A DNA stretch of 64,000 nt, taken from contig NZ_PTIX01000002.1 of assembly GCF_002934265.1 (NCBI RefSeq), positions 310,001-374,000 of the forward strand. Direction: 5' to 3'. This document shows positions 25,521-34,495 of this stretch, piece by piece; position 1 is the stretch's first letter; each line of letters begins with the position of its first letter. The DNA is from Actinokineospora auranticolor (GTDB lineage: Bacteria > Actinomycetota > Actinomycetes > Mycobacteriales > Pseudonocardiaceae). The notes under the pieces are model-generated. The model made no database searches. It was not told the origin of the DNA and worked only from the letters and a program-made list of their open reading frames with translations. The position numbers and the translations under genes are program-made.

Positions 25521-27020
25521 CTACGCCGTCGAGTGCGCGTAGGCCAAGGCGTCGCGGGCCTCGAGGGCGAGCCACAGTTCGTAGCGGGCCGGGGCGGTCG
25601 TCAGGTCGCGGCCGGTCAGGGCCTCGACGCGGTCTATCCGGTTGCGGACGGTGTGCCGGTGCACGCCGAGGGTTTGCGCCGTGGTGTCCCACGCCGCGTT
25701 GGCGTCCAGCCAGGCCCGGAGCGTCGGCAGCAGCTGGCCCTTCGGGTCGGCGGCGTCGATGGGGGCCAGGGCGGTGTCGGCGAAGGACGCGAGGAGTTCG
25801 GGCGGACCGAGGGACAGCAGCAGTCGACTCGTGCTGTGCTCCCCCGCCTCCGCCGGGCGGCCGAGGCGTTCGCTGCTGGGGAGCAGGGCGCGGGCCTGCC
25901 GGAGTGAGACCGCGACCGCGCCGGGGTGCACGGCGGCGCCGATGCCCGCCGCGCGGGCCGGGGCGAAGCGGTCGAGCAGGGCGGTGAGGTCGACTTCCGC
26001 CGCCGCCAGCGCCTCGACGGTGTCCGCCGCGCACCGGACCAGGCCGCCGGGGAGGACGAGGGCGAGGTCGGCGGCCAACTCGTCCGCCTCACGCGGGCGG
26101 GCCAGCACGGCGACACCCCGGATCCTCGGGGCGGTCAGGCCGAAGGCGGCGAGCACGGGACCCGCCTGGTCCTCCGGCAACCCGGCGGCCAGCCTGGTCA
26201 TGGCCTCGGTGCCCGCCCGCCTGCGCGGCTCGTCGGCGAGGTGGCGGCGTTCGAGTTCGAGGGTCAGCAGGGAGACCAGGGCGGCGTCGAGGGTGCTCGG
26301 GCGGTCGGGTCGGGCCAGCAGGAGGTGGCCGCGCAAGCGCTTGGCGCCGATCGGCTGCACACCGACCGCGAGGCCGTCGACCTCGACCGCCGCGCTGCCC
26401 AGGAGCCCTCGGGCGGCGACCTCGTCGAGGACCGTCCGACCGGCGGCGAGCAGCGCGGGCGCGGTGGGGCCGACGGCGGCCAGTTCGCGGCCGAGGAGGT
26501 CGGTGACCACAGCCGCGCGGCCGGTCGCGGCCTGCCAGACCTTGAGGATCCCGGTCGGCCCGGCACCCGAGGTCGCCGCGACGGTGAGCTTCCGCTGTAC
26601 CTCGATCGTGTGTTCCAGCGCCCGGCGGTCCTCGGCGGCGAGCGCGGCGAAGACGGCCTTGGTGACCGCGATGAACGGCACCTCGTCCGGCACGACCAGC
26701 AGCGGCAGCCCCGCTTCCTCCGCCGCGGCGACCAGCCCGCCGGGCGGCTCCCGGTGCGGCTGGCCGTGCCCGACCCCGAACGCCAGCGCCGCCGCACCGC
26801 CGTCCACGACGTCCTGGACGTAGTCGCGGCACGAATCCGGGTCGACCGGCAGGACGACGCCCGCGGTCATGAGCAGTTCGCCGCCGTGCAGCCACTCGCC
26901 GGGCCGCGCCAACTCCGAGACGTGCGCCGCCGTCACGACGCGCTCCCGACCCGCCGCGCCCGCGACCAGCGTCAGGCGGAGGTCGCGGTGGGCGAGCAGG
27001 GCATCCACGGTCAGCGGCAT
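25521..27020 (-). CDS. PucR family transcriptional regulator
   Basis: The 499-residue product has an N-terminal PucR sensor domain (L-T-V-D-A-L-L, G-E-W-L-H-G-G-E-L-L-M-T-A-G), a GGDEF-like middle region, and the C-terminal helix-turn-helix W-D-T-T-A-Q-T-L-G-V-H-R-H-T-V-R-N-R-I at about 445-465. I chose ATG 27020 rather than GTG 27035 because the typical domain starts M-P-L-T-V-D. PucR regulators control purine or amine catabolism; this one is divergent from an amidohydrolase and an NCS1 permease. A perfect palindrome overlaps its start, suggesting autoregulation. Confidence 0.88.
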   Translation of the reverse strand: MPLTVDALLAHRDLRLTLVAGAAGRERVVTAAHVSELARPGEWLHGGELLMTAGVVLPVDPDSCRDYVQDVVDGGAAALAFGVGHGQPHREPPGGLVAAAEEAGLPLLVVPDEVPFIAVTKAVFAALAAEDRRALEHTIEVQRKLTVAATSGAGPTGILKVWQAATGRAAVVTDLLGRELAAVGPTAPALLAAGRTVLDEVAARGLLGSAAVEVDGLAVGVQPIGAKRLRGHLLLARPDRPSTLDAALVSLLTLELERRHLADEPRRRAGTEAMTRLAAGLPEDQAGPVLAAFGLTAPRIRGVAVLARPREADELAADLALVLPGGLVRCAADTVEALAAAEVDLTALLDRFAPARAAGIGAAVHPGAVAVSLRQARALLPSSERLGRPAEAGEHSTSRLLLSLGPPELLASFADTALAPIDAADPKGQLLPTLRAWLDANAAWDTTAQTLGVHRHTVRNRIDRVEALTGRDLTTAPARYELWLALEARDALAYAHSTA

Positions 27021-27034
27021 GGACACAGTGTCCA
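27020..27034. promoter_or_regulatory. Perfect palindrome at the PucR start
   Basis: TGGACACAGTGTCCA is a perfect 15-base dyad whose edge is the T of the PucR start codon on the minus strand. Binding here would block translation start or promoter clearance. The likely ligand-responsive binder is PucR itself. Confidence 0.45.
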
Positions 27035-27212
27035 CACAGCCCGGCGAAGTTCAACCCCGCGTCCATCGACCGTCGGGGCGACGGCCACCTACTGTCCCCT
27101 CCCACGTGACCCACGCCTCACCCGTTGGAGGTCCCGCGGTGATCGACCACCGACGTCATCCGTCCACTGTGGCTAGTTTGAGTGCCGCCACCCGAGCGGA
27201 CGGAGCACCCCG

Positions 27213-28808
27213 ATGACCGCGGCCGACCTGGTGATCCTCGGCGCGACCGTGCACACCATGGACCCGAACCGGCCGACCGCCGACGCCGTCGCCGTGCGCG
27301 GCGGGGTGATCGTGGCCGTCGGGGACGTGCGGGCGCACCTCGGTCCGCGCACCGAGGTCGTCGACACCCCGGGCCTGGTCGTCACCCCCGGGTTGGTCGA
27401 CTCGCACCAGCACCCGATGCACGGCATCGCCGACACCCGGGCCACCAGCGCCGCCGGGCTCACCGGCCCGGACCAACTCGACGAGCTCCTGCGCCGCACC
27501 GCCGCCGCGCTGCCGCCGGACGCCTGGGTCGTCGTCAACGGCGTGGAGTACGGCGCGCTGCCCGCGCACGTCCTCCCCCGCGCGTTCCTCGACGACGCCG
27601 TCGGTGGTAGGCCCGCGTTCCTGTGGTTCGCCGACTCCCACAACGCGGTGCTGAGCACCCGGGCGCTGGGTCTCGCGGGCATCACCGGACCGGTGGATTT
27701 CGGCGACCGCTCGGAAATCCTGGTCGACGAGGACGGCGTGCCGACCGGCCTGCTGCACGAGATGACCGCCGTGCTGCACGGGTACGCGGCGGTTCCCCCG
27801 CCGTCCGCCGACGAGATCGCCAGGCTGGCCGGGGAGCTGTTCGCCGCGCAGGCGGCGTGCGGGATCACCGGGATCCACGTGCCGGACAGCTGGCCGGGCA
27901 CCGAAGGCGTGCTGGACGCGTTGGAGGCGCGGGGCGGGCTGCCGCTGCGGATCCGGTTGGCGCCGTGGATGTTCCCGAACGGCGTCGAGGACACTTTGGA
28001 CTCCGTGCGCGAGCGCCGCTCCGGTGGCCGCTGGCGGACCGGGGCGGTGAAGTTCTTCCTCGACGGCACCGTCGACGGCGGCTCGGCCTGGCTGGGGCAC
28101 CCGGACTGCGCGGGCGACGGGACCCGTCCGATGTGGATCGATGTGCGGCGGTACGAGGCCGCGGTGCGGCGGGTGGTCGACCTCGGGCTGCCGTGCCTCA
28201 CGCACGCGATCGGCGACCGCGCGGTCTCCACCGTGCTGGACACCTACCAGGCCGTGGGGCGCCCGAAGTCCGGTCGGCACCGGGTCGAGCACATCGAACT
28301 GCTGGCCGACGAGGACGTCTCCCGGTTCGCCGAACTGGACGTCGTGGCCTCGATGCAGCCGACGCACATGGACTGGACCCTGCCCGACCACACCGACAAC
28401 TGGTCGCGGCGGCTCGGTTCCCCGCGCTGCGCGCACGGCTGGCGGTGCGCGGACATCGTGCGAGCGGGCGGCCGGATCGCGCTCGGCTCGGACTGGCCGG
28501 TCGCGCACTACGACCCGCGCGTCGTCATGGCGGGCGCGCGACTGCGGCGGCCCGCGGCTGAGCACGACCGCGCGCCGGTCGGCTTGGACCAGGCGTTGTC
28601 CGCGCGGCAGAGCCTGGCCGGATACACGACCTGGGCCGCTTACGGCGTCGGCGAGGAACAGGTGGCCGGGCGGGTCCAAGAGGGCTTCCGCGCCGACCTG
28701 ACCGTCTTCGGCGGCGATCCCCTCGCCTGCCCCGGCGGAGAACTGGCCGACCTCCCGGTGGCGATGACCATTGTGGACGGTCAGGTCGCGCACCGCTCCG
28801 CTCGCTAG
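27213..28808 (+). CDS. Amidohydrolase family 3 protein (YtcJ-like)
   Basis: The 531-residue cytosolic metal hydrolase has the first metal site D-S-H-Q-H-P near residue 65, R-V-E-H-I-E near residue 355 and the late catalytic Asp in G-S-D-W-P-V near 430. The N-terminal G-A-T-V-H-T-M-D segment and the C-terminal G-D-P-L strand complete the flanking beta-sandwich of amidohydrolases. YtcJ-like enzymes hydrolyse amides or imines with poorly known substrates. It precedes an NCS1 permease by 70 bases, and both are likely induced by the divergent PucR protein, pointing to a nitrogenous base or amide. Confidence 0.85.
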   Translation: MTAADLVILGATVHTMDPNRPTADAVAVRGGVIVAVGDVRAHLGPRTEVVDTPGLVVTPGLVDSHQHPMHGIADTRATSAAGLTGPDQLDELLRRTAAALPPDAWVVVNGVEYGALPAHVLPRAFLDDAVGGRPAFLWFADSHNAVLSTRALGLAGITGPVDFGDRSEILVDEDGVPTGLLHEMTAVLHGYAAVPPPSADEIARLAGELFAAQAACGITGIHVPDSWPGTEGVLDALEARGGLPLRIRLAPWMFPNGVEDTLDSVRERRSGGRWRTGAVKFFLDGTVDGGSAWLGHPDCAGDGTRPMWIDVRRYEAAVRRVVDLGLPCLTHAIGDRAVSTVLDTYQAVGRPKSGRHRVEHIELLADEDVSRFAELDVVASMQPTHMDWTLPDHTDNWSRRLGSPRCAHGWRCADIVRAGGRIALGSDWPVAHYDPRVVMAGARLRRPAAEHDRAPVGLDQALSARQSLAGYTTWAAYGVGEEQVAGRVQEGFRADLTVFGGDPLACPGGELADLPVAMTIVDGQVAHRSAR

Positions 28809-28878
28809 TTCGCAGGCGGGCACTTCCCGCCCCACCCACGTCCACTCGTCGGGGAGTGCGGCACTCCGGAGGTTTGGC

Positions 28879-30315
28879 ATGACATCGACTCCCGCGTCCC
28901 CGCCCGCCGACGCGCCCCGGGCACCGGCCGGGTCCGGCCGGGCGGGGCGCGTCGAGGCCCACGGCATCGACGTGATCGGCGACGACGAGCGGCACGGCCG
29001 CGCGCGCGACCTCGTCGGCGTGTGGGCCGCGCCGAACGTGAACTACCTGGCCCTGGTGGTGGGCGGGGCGCTGGTGGTGATGGGCCTGCAGCTGTGGCAG
29101 GCGCTGCTGGTGATCGTGGTCGGCAACCTGTGCTGGGTGCTGGTCGGTGTGCTCGCGATGAGCGGGCCCGCGGCGGGCGCGCCCAGCGAGGTGATCACGC
29201 GGGCGGTCTACGGGACCCGGGCGAACCGGGTCGTCATCGGGGTGAACGGGTGGTTCATCTCGGTCTGCTACGCGGCGCTTAACTGGTCCGCCGCCTCGGT
29301 GACGACCTTCAGCCTGTTCGCCCGCTACGGCATCGAGTTGAACACCGCCGGGAAGGCGGTCGTCATCGTCGGCATCGCGGCGGCGACCCTGGTGATCAGC
29401 GTCTACGGGCACGCGATGATCGTGCGGCTGTACCCGCGCCTGACCCTGGTGCTGACCGTGGTGTTCGCCGTGCTGGCCGTGTTCGTCTTCGGTCACACCG
29501 ACTGGTCGTACCACCCGCCGGTGGCGCCAGCCGGGACCGAGCTGTGGGCGGCGCTCGCGGGCGGTCTGGCCCTGGTCGCCTCCACTGCCCTGTCCTACAA
29601 CAACAGTGCCGACTTCGCCCGTTACCTCCCCCGGTCCGCCAAGGGCTCGTCGGTCGCCGGGTGGACCGCCCTGGGCGCGTACCTCCCGAGCACGCTGTTC
29701 ACCGCGCTCGGCGCGCTGGCGGCGACCACTTTGGACATGAGCGACCCGCAGACCGCGCTGGCCCAGGTGCTCCCCGGCTGGTTCACCCCCGTCTTCCTGA
29801 TCGCGGTGGTCCTGGGCGCCATCGCGAACAACGCGATGACCATCTACAGCGCGGGCCTGGCGATCCAGGCGATCGGGCTGCGGATCCGCCGCTCGCGCAG
29901 CGTGCTGCTGGACGGCACCATCGGGGTGCTGATGACGATGTACGCGCTGCTGGTCTCGAACTTCCTCGAGGCCGTGAGCACCATGTTGCAGCTCATGGTG
30001 GCGGTGCTGTCCCCCATGATGGCGATCTACGCCAGCGACGTGCTGCTGCGCCGCAACCGCTACGACGGCCACGCCCTGAGCGACGAATCGCACGGCGGCC
30101 CGTTCTGGTACACCGGCGGCGTCAACTGGGCGGGCGTCGGCGCGCTCGTCACGGGAATCGCGTGCGCCTTCTCGTGCGTCGCCATTCCCGGCCTGCACAC
30201 CGGTTTCCTGGCGGCGGCGATCGGCGGGATCGACCTGTCGCTGCCGGTAGGGCTGATCGTCTCCGCCGCCGTCTACACCGCCGCGATGCGGCCCCGGATC
30301 AGGGCACTCGGGTAG
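28879..30315 (+). CDS. NCS1 family purine/cytosine permease
   Basis: The 478-residue membrane protein starts at ATG 28879, with GGAGG seven bases upstream. It has a short cytoplasmic N-terminus ending in I-G-D-D-E-R-H-G-R and about 12 membrane segments, with W-A-A-P-N-V-N-Y in segment 1, typical of nucleobase:cation symporters. The downstream helix pattern with A-L-S-Y-N-N-S-A-D-F-A-R-Y near residue 240 also fits. It probably imports the substrate of the neighbouring amidohydrolase. The specific nucleobase is unknown. Confidence 0.85.
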   Translation: MTSTPASPPADAPRAPAGSGRAGRVEAHGIDVIGDDERHGRARDLVGVWAAPNVNYLALVVGGALVVMGLQLWQALLVIVVGNLCWVLVGVLAMSGPAAGAPSEVITRAVYGTRANRVVIGVNGWFISVCYAALNWSAASVTTFSLFARYGIELNTAGKAVVIVGIAAATLVISVYGHAMIVRLYPRLTLVLTVVFAVLAVFVFGHTDWSYHPPVAPAGTELWAALAGGLALVASTALSYNNSADFARYLPRSAKGSSVAGWTALGAYLPSTLFTALGALAATTLDMSDPQTALAQVLPGWFTPVFLIAVVLGAIANNAMTIYSAGLAIQAIGLRIRRSRSVLLDGTIGVLMTMYALLVSNFLEAVSTMLQLMVAVLSPMMAIYASDVLLRRNRYDGHALSDESHGGPFWYTGGVNWAGVGALVTGIACAFSCVAIPGLHTGFLAAAIGGIDLSLPVGLIVSAAVYTAAMRPRIRALG

Positions 30316-30664
30316 CGGGCCTGCGGACCAGCTGCCGTCGGCACCGACGACCAGATCCGCGCCGCCGTGCTGTCCAACCCGCCTGCGCCCCGCAGGCGAC
30401 CCCCGTCGACGAGGTCGTCGAGACCCTGACGTGCCCGCTGCTCGACGGGCTCCGGGGGCCGCGGTCGTAATGTCTGGTTGCGGCCGCTTTTGCCGTATAA
30501 CTCGACCGTCGAAGAAAGTGCTATTACCGGCTTGAGCTGGGGCGATATGCCTAGTGTGAATGGCAAGGACTGCCCGACCGCGGAATTGCCGACCTAAAGT
30601 TAGCGCACGGCGGAGTGCTTGTCCCGGCCTCCACCGACTTTCCCTGCGAGCGCGAGGAAATGGC
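30316..30664. other. Intergenic region, possible coding relic
   Basis: The left 160 bases keep gene-like codon bias on the plus strand (one frame reads G-T-D-D-Q-I-R-A-A-V, another E-V-V-E-T-L-T-C-P-L-L-D-G-L) but are broken by stops and frame changes. This looks like a relic of an unidentified gene. The right half is less GC-rich and probably holds the promoter of the secreted protein at 30665. Confidence 0.35.
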
Positions 30665-31573
30665 ATGGTGCGCAGATTTTCGGTAATGGCTTGTGCCGCG
30701 GGCCTGGTGGCCGCGGTGATCGCGGGTGCGTCCGGGGCGGCGGACGCCGCGCCCGGCACTCCCGCCGGCGAGGTTCCCGGGCTGACCGGCGAGGCGGCGA
30801 CGGTGGCCGCCGGACCGTCGGCGGATCGCTTCCGCCAGGTCCGGCGGGCCCAGGCGGACCGGTCCGCCGCAGCCGCCACGGCCCAGGCGGCGGCGCAGAA
30901 GCACATGTTCTGGGGTCCGGAACCGCAGCTCGGTTCCAACGCCGACGGTTTCGTGGCGACGCAGAGCGTTATTCCTTCGCTGCGGCTCTCCAATTCCGCC
31001 GATGTGGTCTACGCGCCGACGATGAAGCCGACCGGGCATTCCTGCATCGAGGTGGTCACCGCCTACGGGCTCGGGCAGGGCGCCCAGGTGTGGGCGTGGG
31101 ACTGGTGCGGGAAGGTCGGACCGGCGAAGGTCACGCAGATCAACAGCGCGTTCCTGACCAACTACACCACCACCGTCAACGGGCGGCCCGCGTACACGGT
31201 GCAGGAGATCCGCACCAACGCCGCCAACAACACGTGGACCGCACAACTGTTCAACGTCAAGACGAACGCGTGGGACAACCTGTTCACGCAGAGCGGGACC
31301 GACCAGAGCAAGCTCAACGAGGGCTGGGACATCTTCGAGATCTACGCGACCCACAACAACTCCACGGGCCGCGCCTACTACTGCACCGACGCCAAGGGGC
31401 AGGTCTTCGAGTCCAGCTCGATCAAGCTGCGGATCGGCGGGCAGTGGTCGGCCGCCACGGCCGCCAACTCGCCGATGCGGCCCGCCGCGACACCGCGACC
31501 GGCCGACTTCGACTGCCCGACGCTGACGTCCCAGGTGCCCGCGGCCAACAGCAACTGGCGCGTGACGATCTAG
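30665..31573 (+). CDS. Secreted protein of unknown function
   Basis: The 302-residue product has a Sec signal peptide (R-R at the start, hydrophobic A-A-G-L-V-A-A-V-I-A-G, cleavage after A-D-A near residue 28). An Ala/Gln/Arg-rich helical segment to about residue 80 follows, then a beta-rich domain with many Asn/Thr/Trp (W-A-W-D-W-C-G-K, G-W-D-I-F-E-I-Y) and four Cys that could make two disulfides. This composition suggests an extracellular carbohydrate- or surface-binding jelly roll, but no family was recognised. Its stop shares the bases CTAG with the convergent next gene. Confidence 0.75.
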   Translation: MVRRFSVMACAAGLVAAVIAGASGAADAAPGTPAGEVPGLTGEAATVAAGPSADRFRQVRRAQADRSAAAATAQAAAQKHMFWGPEPQLGSNADGFVATQSVIPSLRLSNSADVVYAPTMKPTGHSCIEVVTAYGLGQGAQVWAWDWCGKVGPAKVTQINSAFLTNYTTTVNGRPAYTVQEIRTNAANNTWTAQLFNVKTNAWDNLFTQSGTDQSKLNEGWDIFEIYATHNNSTGRAYYCTDAKGQVFESSSIKLRIGGQWSAATAANSPMRPAATPRPADFDCPTLTSQVPAANSNWRVTI

Positions 31574-32457
31574 CGCAGCTCGGCCAGCTCGCGCCACTGG
31601 TCCAAGGGCAACGTCCTCGGGTCAGCCGGTAGGGCTTGGAGGCAGACCTGGTCGGCGCCCGCCCGGAGGTGGGCGTCGACCCGGTCCGCCACCGCCGACC
31701 CGGACGTCGCGACGATGGCGTCGACCAGGCGCGCGCTGCCGCCGTCGGCGAGATCCGCGTCGGTGAAACCCAGGCGCCGCAGGGAATCGTGGTACGGGGC
31801 CGTGGCGAGGTAGGTGCCGACGTGCGTCCGCGCGCGCTCGGCCGCGTCCGGAACCCCCACGACCACGGCCTGTTCGACGACCAGCCGCCGGTCCGGCCCC
31901 AGGATCTCCCGCGCTTGAGCCGTGTGCTCCGGCGTGACGAAGTACGTGATCGCGCCGTCCGCCCGGTCCCGCGCCAACGCCAGCGCCTTGGGCCCCAACG
32001 CCGCGAGCACGCGCGGCGCCCGCGGCCGCGTCTCGGGCAGGCCGACCAGCGGCAGGATCGGGTCCGGCTCGTCAAGGCCGTCGAGGTGCTCGCGCAGGGC
32101 CGTCAGCGGCCGGGAGTACCGCAGCCCCAGCGCCCCCTCGACGACCCGCGCGTGCGAACTCCCCAGCCCCAGGACGAACCGGTCCGGGTGGCTCTCGGTC
32201 AGCGACCGCACCTGGTTGCGGACCAGCCGCGGGTGCCGCCCCCAGATCACCGCGATCCCCGTGCCCACAACCAGCGACTCGGTGGCCCGCAGCAGGTTCG
32301 CCGACTCCAGGAACGGGTCGCGCAACAAACCCTCGCTGAGCCACAGCGCGGAGAACCCCAGCCCTTCCAACTCCGCCGCCGCAGCGGCCGATTCCGACAC
32401 GGGCCGCAGATCAATCCCCGCGACCCATACACCCACCCGACCCAGCGACGGCAGCAT
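31570..32457 (-). CDS. LLM class F420-dependent oxidoreductase
   Basis: The 295-residue product (ATG 32457 with GGGGAG seven bases upstream) is a luciferase-like TIM barrel. Family features include G-V-W near the start, L-G-F-S-A-L-W-L, V-V-G-T-G-I-A-V-I-W at about 65-75 and D-R-F-V-L-G-L-G-S-S. It resembles actinobacterial F420-dependent oxidoreductases of the TIGR03620 type, so F420H2 is the probable hydride carrier; the substrate is unknown. It is divergent from a TetR gene, and the region between contains a large double palindrome, so the TetR protein probably represses it. Confidence 0.82.
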   Translation of the reverse strand: MLPSLGRVGVWVAGIDLRPVSESAAAAAELEGLGFSALWLSEGLLRDPFLESANLLRATESLVVGTGIAVIWGRHPRLVRNQVRSLTESHPDRFVLGLGSSHARVVEGALGLRYSRPLTALREHLDGLDEPDPILPLVGLPETRPRAPRVLAALGPKALALARDRADGAITYFVTPEHTAQAREILGPDRRLVVEQAVVVGVPDAAERARTHVGTYLATAPYHDSLRRLGFTDADLADGGSARLVDAIVATSGSAVADRVDAHLRAGADQVCLQALPADPRTLPLDQWRELAELR

Positions 32458-32520
32458 GCGGCAACTCCCCAGTGTTGACGGCCTCGGCTCCACCGAGGCG
32501 GCGCGATCTCGCGATACGAT

Positions 32521-32558
32521 CCGGAGTGATACTCCGGATAATACGGAGTATCACTCCG
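32521..32558. promoter_or_regulatory. Double palindromic operator between the LLM oxidoreductase and TetR genes
   Basis: Two short palindromes, CCGGAGT-GAT-ACTCCGG (32521-32537) and CGGAGT-ATC-ACTCCG (32544-32558), are themselves mirror images: 32523-32536 pairs perfectly with 32544-32557. Their centres are 22 bases apart, about two helical turns, so two TetR dimers could bind on one face of the DNA. It ends 23 bases before the TetR start. Confidence 0.7.
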
Positions 32559-32581
32559 CTTCGGCAAGGAGGTGGTTCCCG

Positions 32582-33124
32582 GTGTCCACACCGCGGCGCA
32601 CGGACGCGCGGCGCAACCGGGCTCGGCTGGTGGCCGCCGCGGCCGAGCTGTTCGACGAGGTCGGCGCCGACGCCACCGCGATGAACGACGTGGCGCGGCG
32701 GGCGGGCGTCGGCCCCGGCACGCTCTGGCGGCACTTCGCCGACAAGGACGCGCTCATCGCCGAAGTGGTCGGCGACAGCCTCGACAACCTCGCCGCGCTC
32801 GCCGCCGACCTGCGCGCCGAACCCCGCGCGCTGCGGCGGTGGGTGGTCGAGCTGGTCCGGCACATCAGCCGCTACCGGGGTCTGGTCGACGCCATCGCGC
32901 ACGCCGGGCCCGACGGCCCGCTCGGCGGCCGGTGCCACGCCGTGGAAGCGGCGACCGCGGACCTGGTCGAGCGGGCGCGCGCCCAGGGGGAGGTCCGGGC
33001 CGACCTGACCGCGACCGAGGTGGTGCGGTTGGCGATGGCCGTGGCGTGGGTCAACGAGGCCGTGACGCCGCCCGACACCGCCGACCGCCTGCTGTCGTTG
33101 ATCTTCGAGGGGGTCGACCGCTAG
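32582..33124 (+). CDS. TetR family transcriptional regulator
   Basis: The 180-residue product starts at GTG 32582 after AAGGAGG. The N-terminal helix-turn-helix is canonical: A-A-A-E-L-F-D-E-V-G-A-D-A-T-A-M-N-D-V-A-R-R-A-G-V-G-P-x-T-L-W-R-H-F, followed by a ligand-binding helical domain. It is divergent from the LLM oxidoreductase and immediately downstream of the double palindrome. It very likely represses both genes, relieved by a small molecule related to the oxidoreductase substrate. Confidence 0.88.
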   Translation: MSTPRRTDARRNRARLVAAAAELFDEVGADATAMNDVARRAGVGPGTLWRHFADKDALIAEVVGDSLDNLAALAADLRAEPRALRRWVVELVRHISRYRGLVDAIAHAGPDGPLGGRCHAVEAATADLVERARAQGEVRADLTATEVVRLAMAVAWVNEAVTPPDTADRLLSLIFEGVDR

Positions 33125-33361
33125 TCCGGTGTGGCCCGCGGGCCACTACCCACCGGAGCCGACCACCGGCGACAACCCTGTGGATAACTCCCGATTCCCG
33201 GTCGTGGCCTGGGGATTGGATGATCCGGGGAGAAGTAGCCCACGGTATCGGTCGACGCTGCGCGGGTGCGCTGAGCTGGTACGTCGTACGATCGATGGCC
33301 CTGACCGGGGTGCGGGTCCGGGTGGGGCCGGGGCCGACGAGTGGGCATGACGGAGGGCCGA

Positions 33362-34327
33362 ATGCCGTTTTCCTCCAGTGAGTTCGCCGCCGAGCTGCGG
33401 CTGCTGCGCAAGGGGCGGGGCGTCGACGGGCGGATCGTCGAGGTGGTGGGGCCCGCGCTGCGGGTGCTGTGCGGGGTGGGCGTGACCGACGGTGCGGCTG
33501 CCGTGCGGGAGAGGGTGAAGTCCACTCTGGTCGAGCTGACCGCACGGCTGCCCGACGACCTGCGCGAGATCGTGCGGACCGCGCTCGCGCTGCCCGCGCC
33601 GGGCGAGCGGCACGCGCCCTTCCTCTCCGAGCGCACCGCCGTGCTGGCCAAGCGGTACAACCGCGACACCCGGACCATCCGGCGGCGGATCGACGAGGGC
33701 ATCTCGCTGCTGGCCGAGCTGGCCGCCAACTCGGTGGTGACCGCCGTCGAGGGCACCGACTGGTCGGCCCGCAGGCTGGAAGCCGTCTTACGCCTGGACC
33801 TGCAGACCCCCGAGTGCTTCGAGCGCCGCACGATCGTGGCCCTGCGCGAGGGGCTCGACCACATCCGGTACTCGATCACCATCCCGCCCGCCCGCGACCC
33901 GGGCGACACCGAGCGACCGGTCGGTCTTCTCACCCGTGTCCACTTCGGCGCCGAGGTCGTCGGCAAGCAGGTGCGCGGCAAGCGGTTCACCGTGGACATG
34001 CGCATCCCGGCCCTGGCCGTCGGCCAGGAGCACGAGTACGGGCTGGTCAACCGGATCCCGGTCGGGCAGCGGATGCGGCCGTACTACCTGTTCTTCCCCG
34101 AGCGCCACTGCGAGCGCTTCGACCTGCGGGTGCGCTTTCCCGCCGACGACGACCCCGGGGCCGTCGAGGTCATCCACGAGGCCTTCCACCGCGACATCGA
34201 CGAGCCCGGCTTCGTCGGGCAGCGGACGCCGGTGGACACCATCCACGAGGCCAGGATCGGCTTCACCGACCTGAAGCCGGGCTACGGCTACGGCCTGCGC
34301 TGGACCGACACGCGAAACATCGCATAA
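33362..34327 (+). CDS. Conserved protein of unknown function, tandem paralog 1 (HTH-like middle, beta-rich C-terminus)
   Basis: The start ATG 33362 matches the start of the paralog at 34496: both begin M-P-F-S-S-(S/T)-E-F-A-A-E-L-R. The 321-residue product has a helical N-terminal part (1-130) with a segment L-A-K-R-Y-N-R-D-T-R-T-I-R-R-R-I-D-E near 98-115 that reads like a sigma-4-type helix-turn-helix. The beta-rich C-terminal part begins E-R-R-T-I-V near 160 and ends G-Y-G-Y-G-L-R-W. No signal peptide. The family is unknown to me; a DNA-binding regulator with a sensor domain is a reasonable guess. Confidence 0.65.
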   Translation: MPFSSSEFAAELRLLRKGRGVDGRIVEVVGPALRVLCGVGVTDGAAAVRERVKSTLVELTARLPDDLREIVRTALALPAPGERHAPFLSERTAVLAKRYNRDTRTIRRRIDEGISLLAELAANSVVTAVEGTDWSARRLEAVLRLDLQTPECFERRTIVALREGLDHIRYSITIPPARDPGDTERPVGLLTRVHFGAEVVGKQVRGKRFTVDMRIPALAVGQEHEYGLVNRIPVGQRMRPYYLFFPERHCERFDLRVRFPADDDPGAVEVIHEAFHRDIDEPGFVGQRTPVDTIHEARIGFTDLKPGYGYGLRWTDTRNIA

Positions 34328-34331
34328 CGGA

Positions 34332-34353
34332 AAGTGGAAGGACCGGTCCACTT
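34332..34353 (+). terminator. Hairpin after tandem paralog 1
   Basis: AAGTGGA and TCCACTT arms with an eight-base loop begin five bases after the stop. No U-tract. It separates the two paralogs, so the second likely has its own promoter in 34354-34495. Confidence 0.45.
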
Positions 34354-34495
34354 CGCGCGAAATTGCCCACGCATTAATCCGTTCGAGTGAGCGTCGGTTG
34401 TGGACATGACTGTTCGTAACACCGCCCGGGACGCGTTCGATCCTCTGGGTACCTCGCCGGGAAACCGCGGGGAATCCACCTGAAACGGAGGGGCC

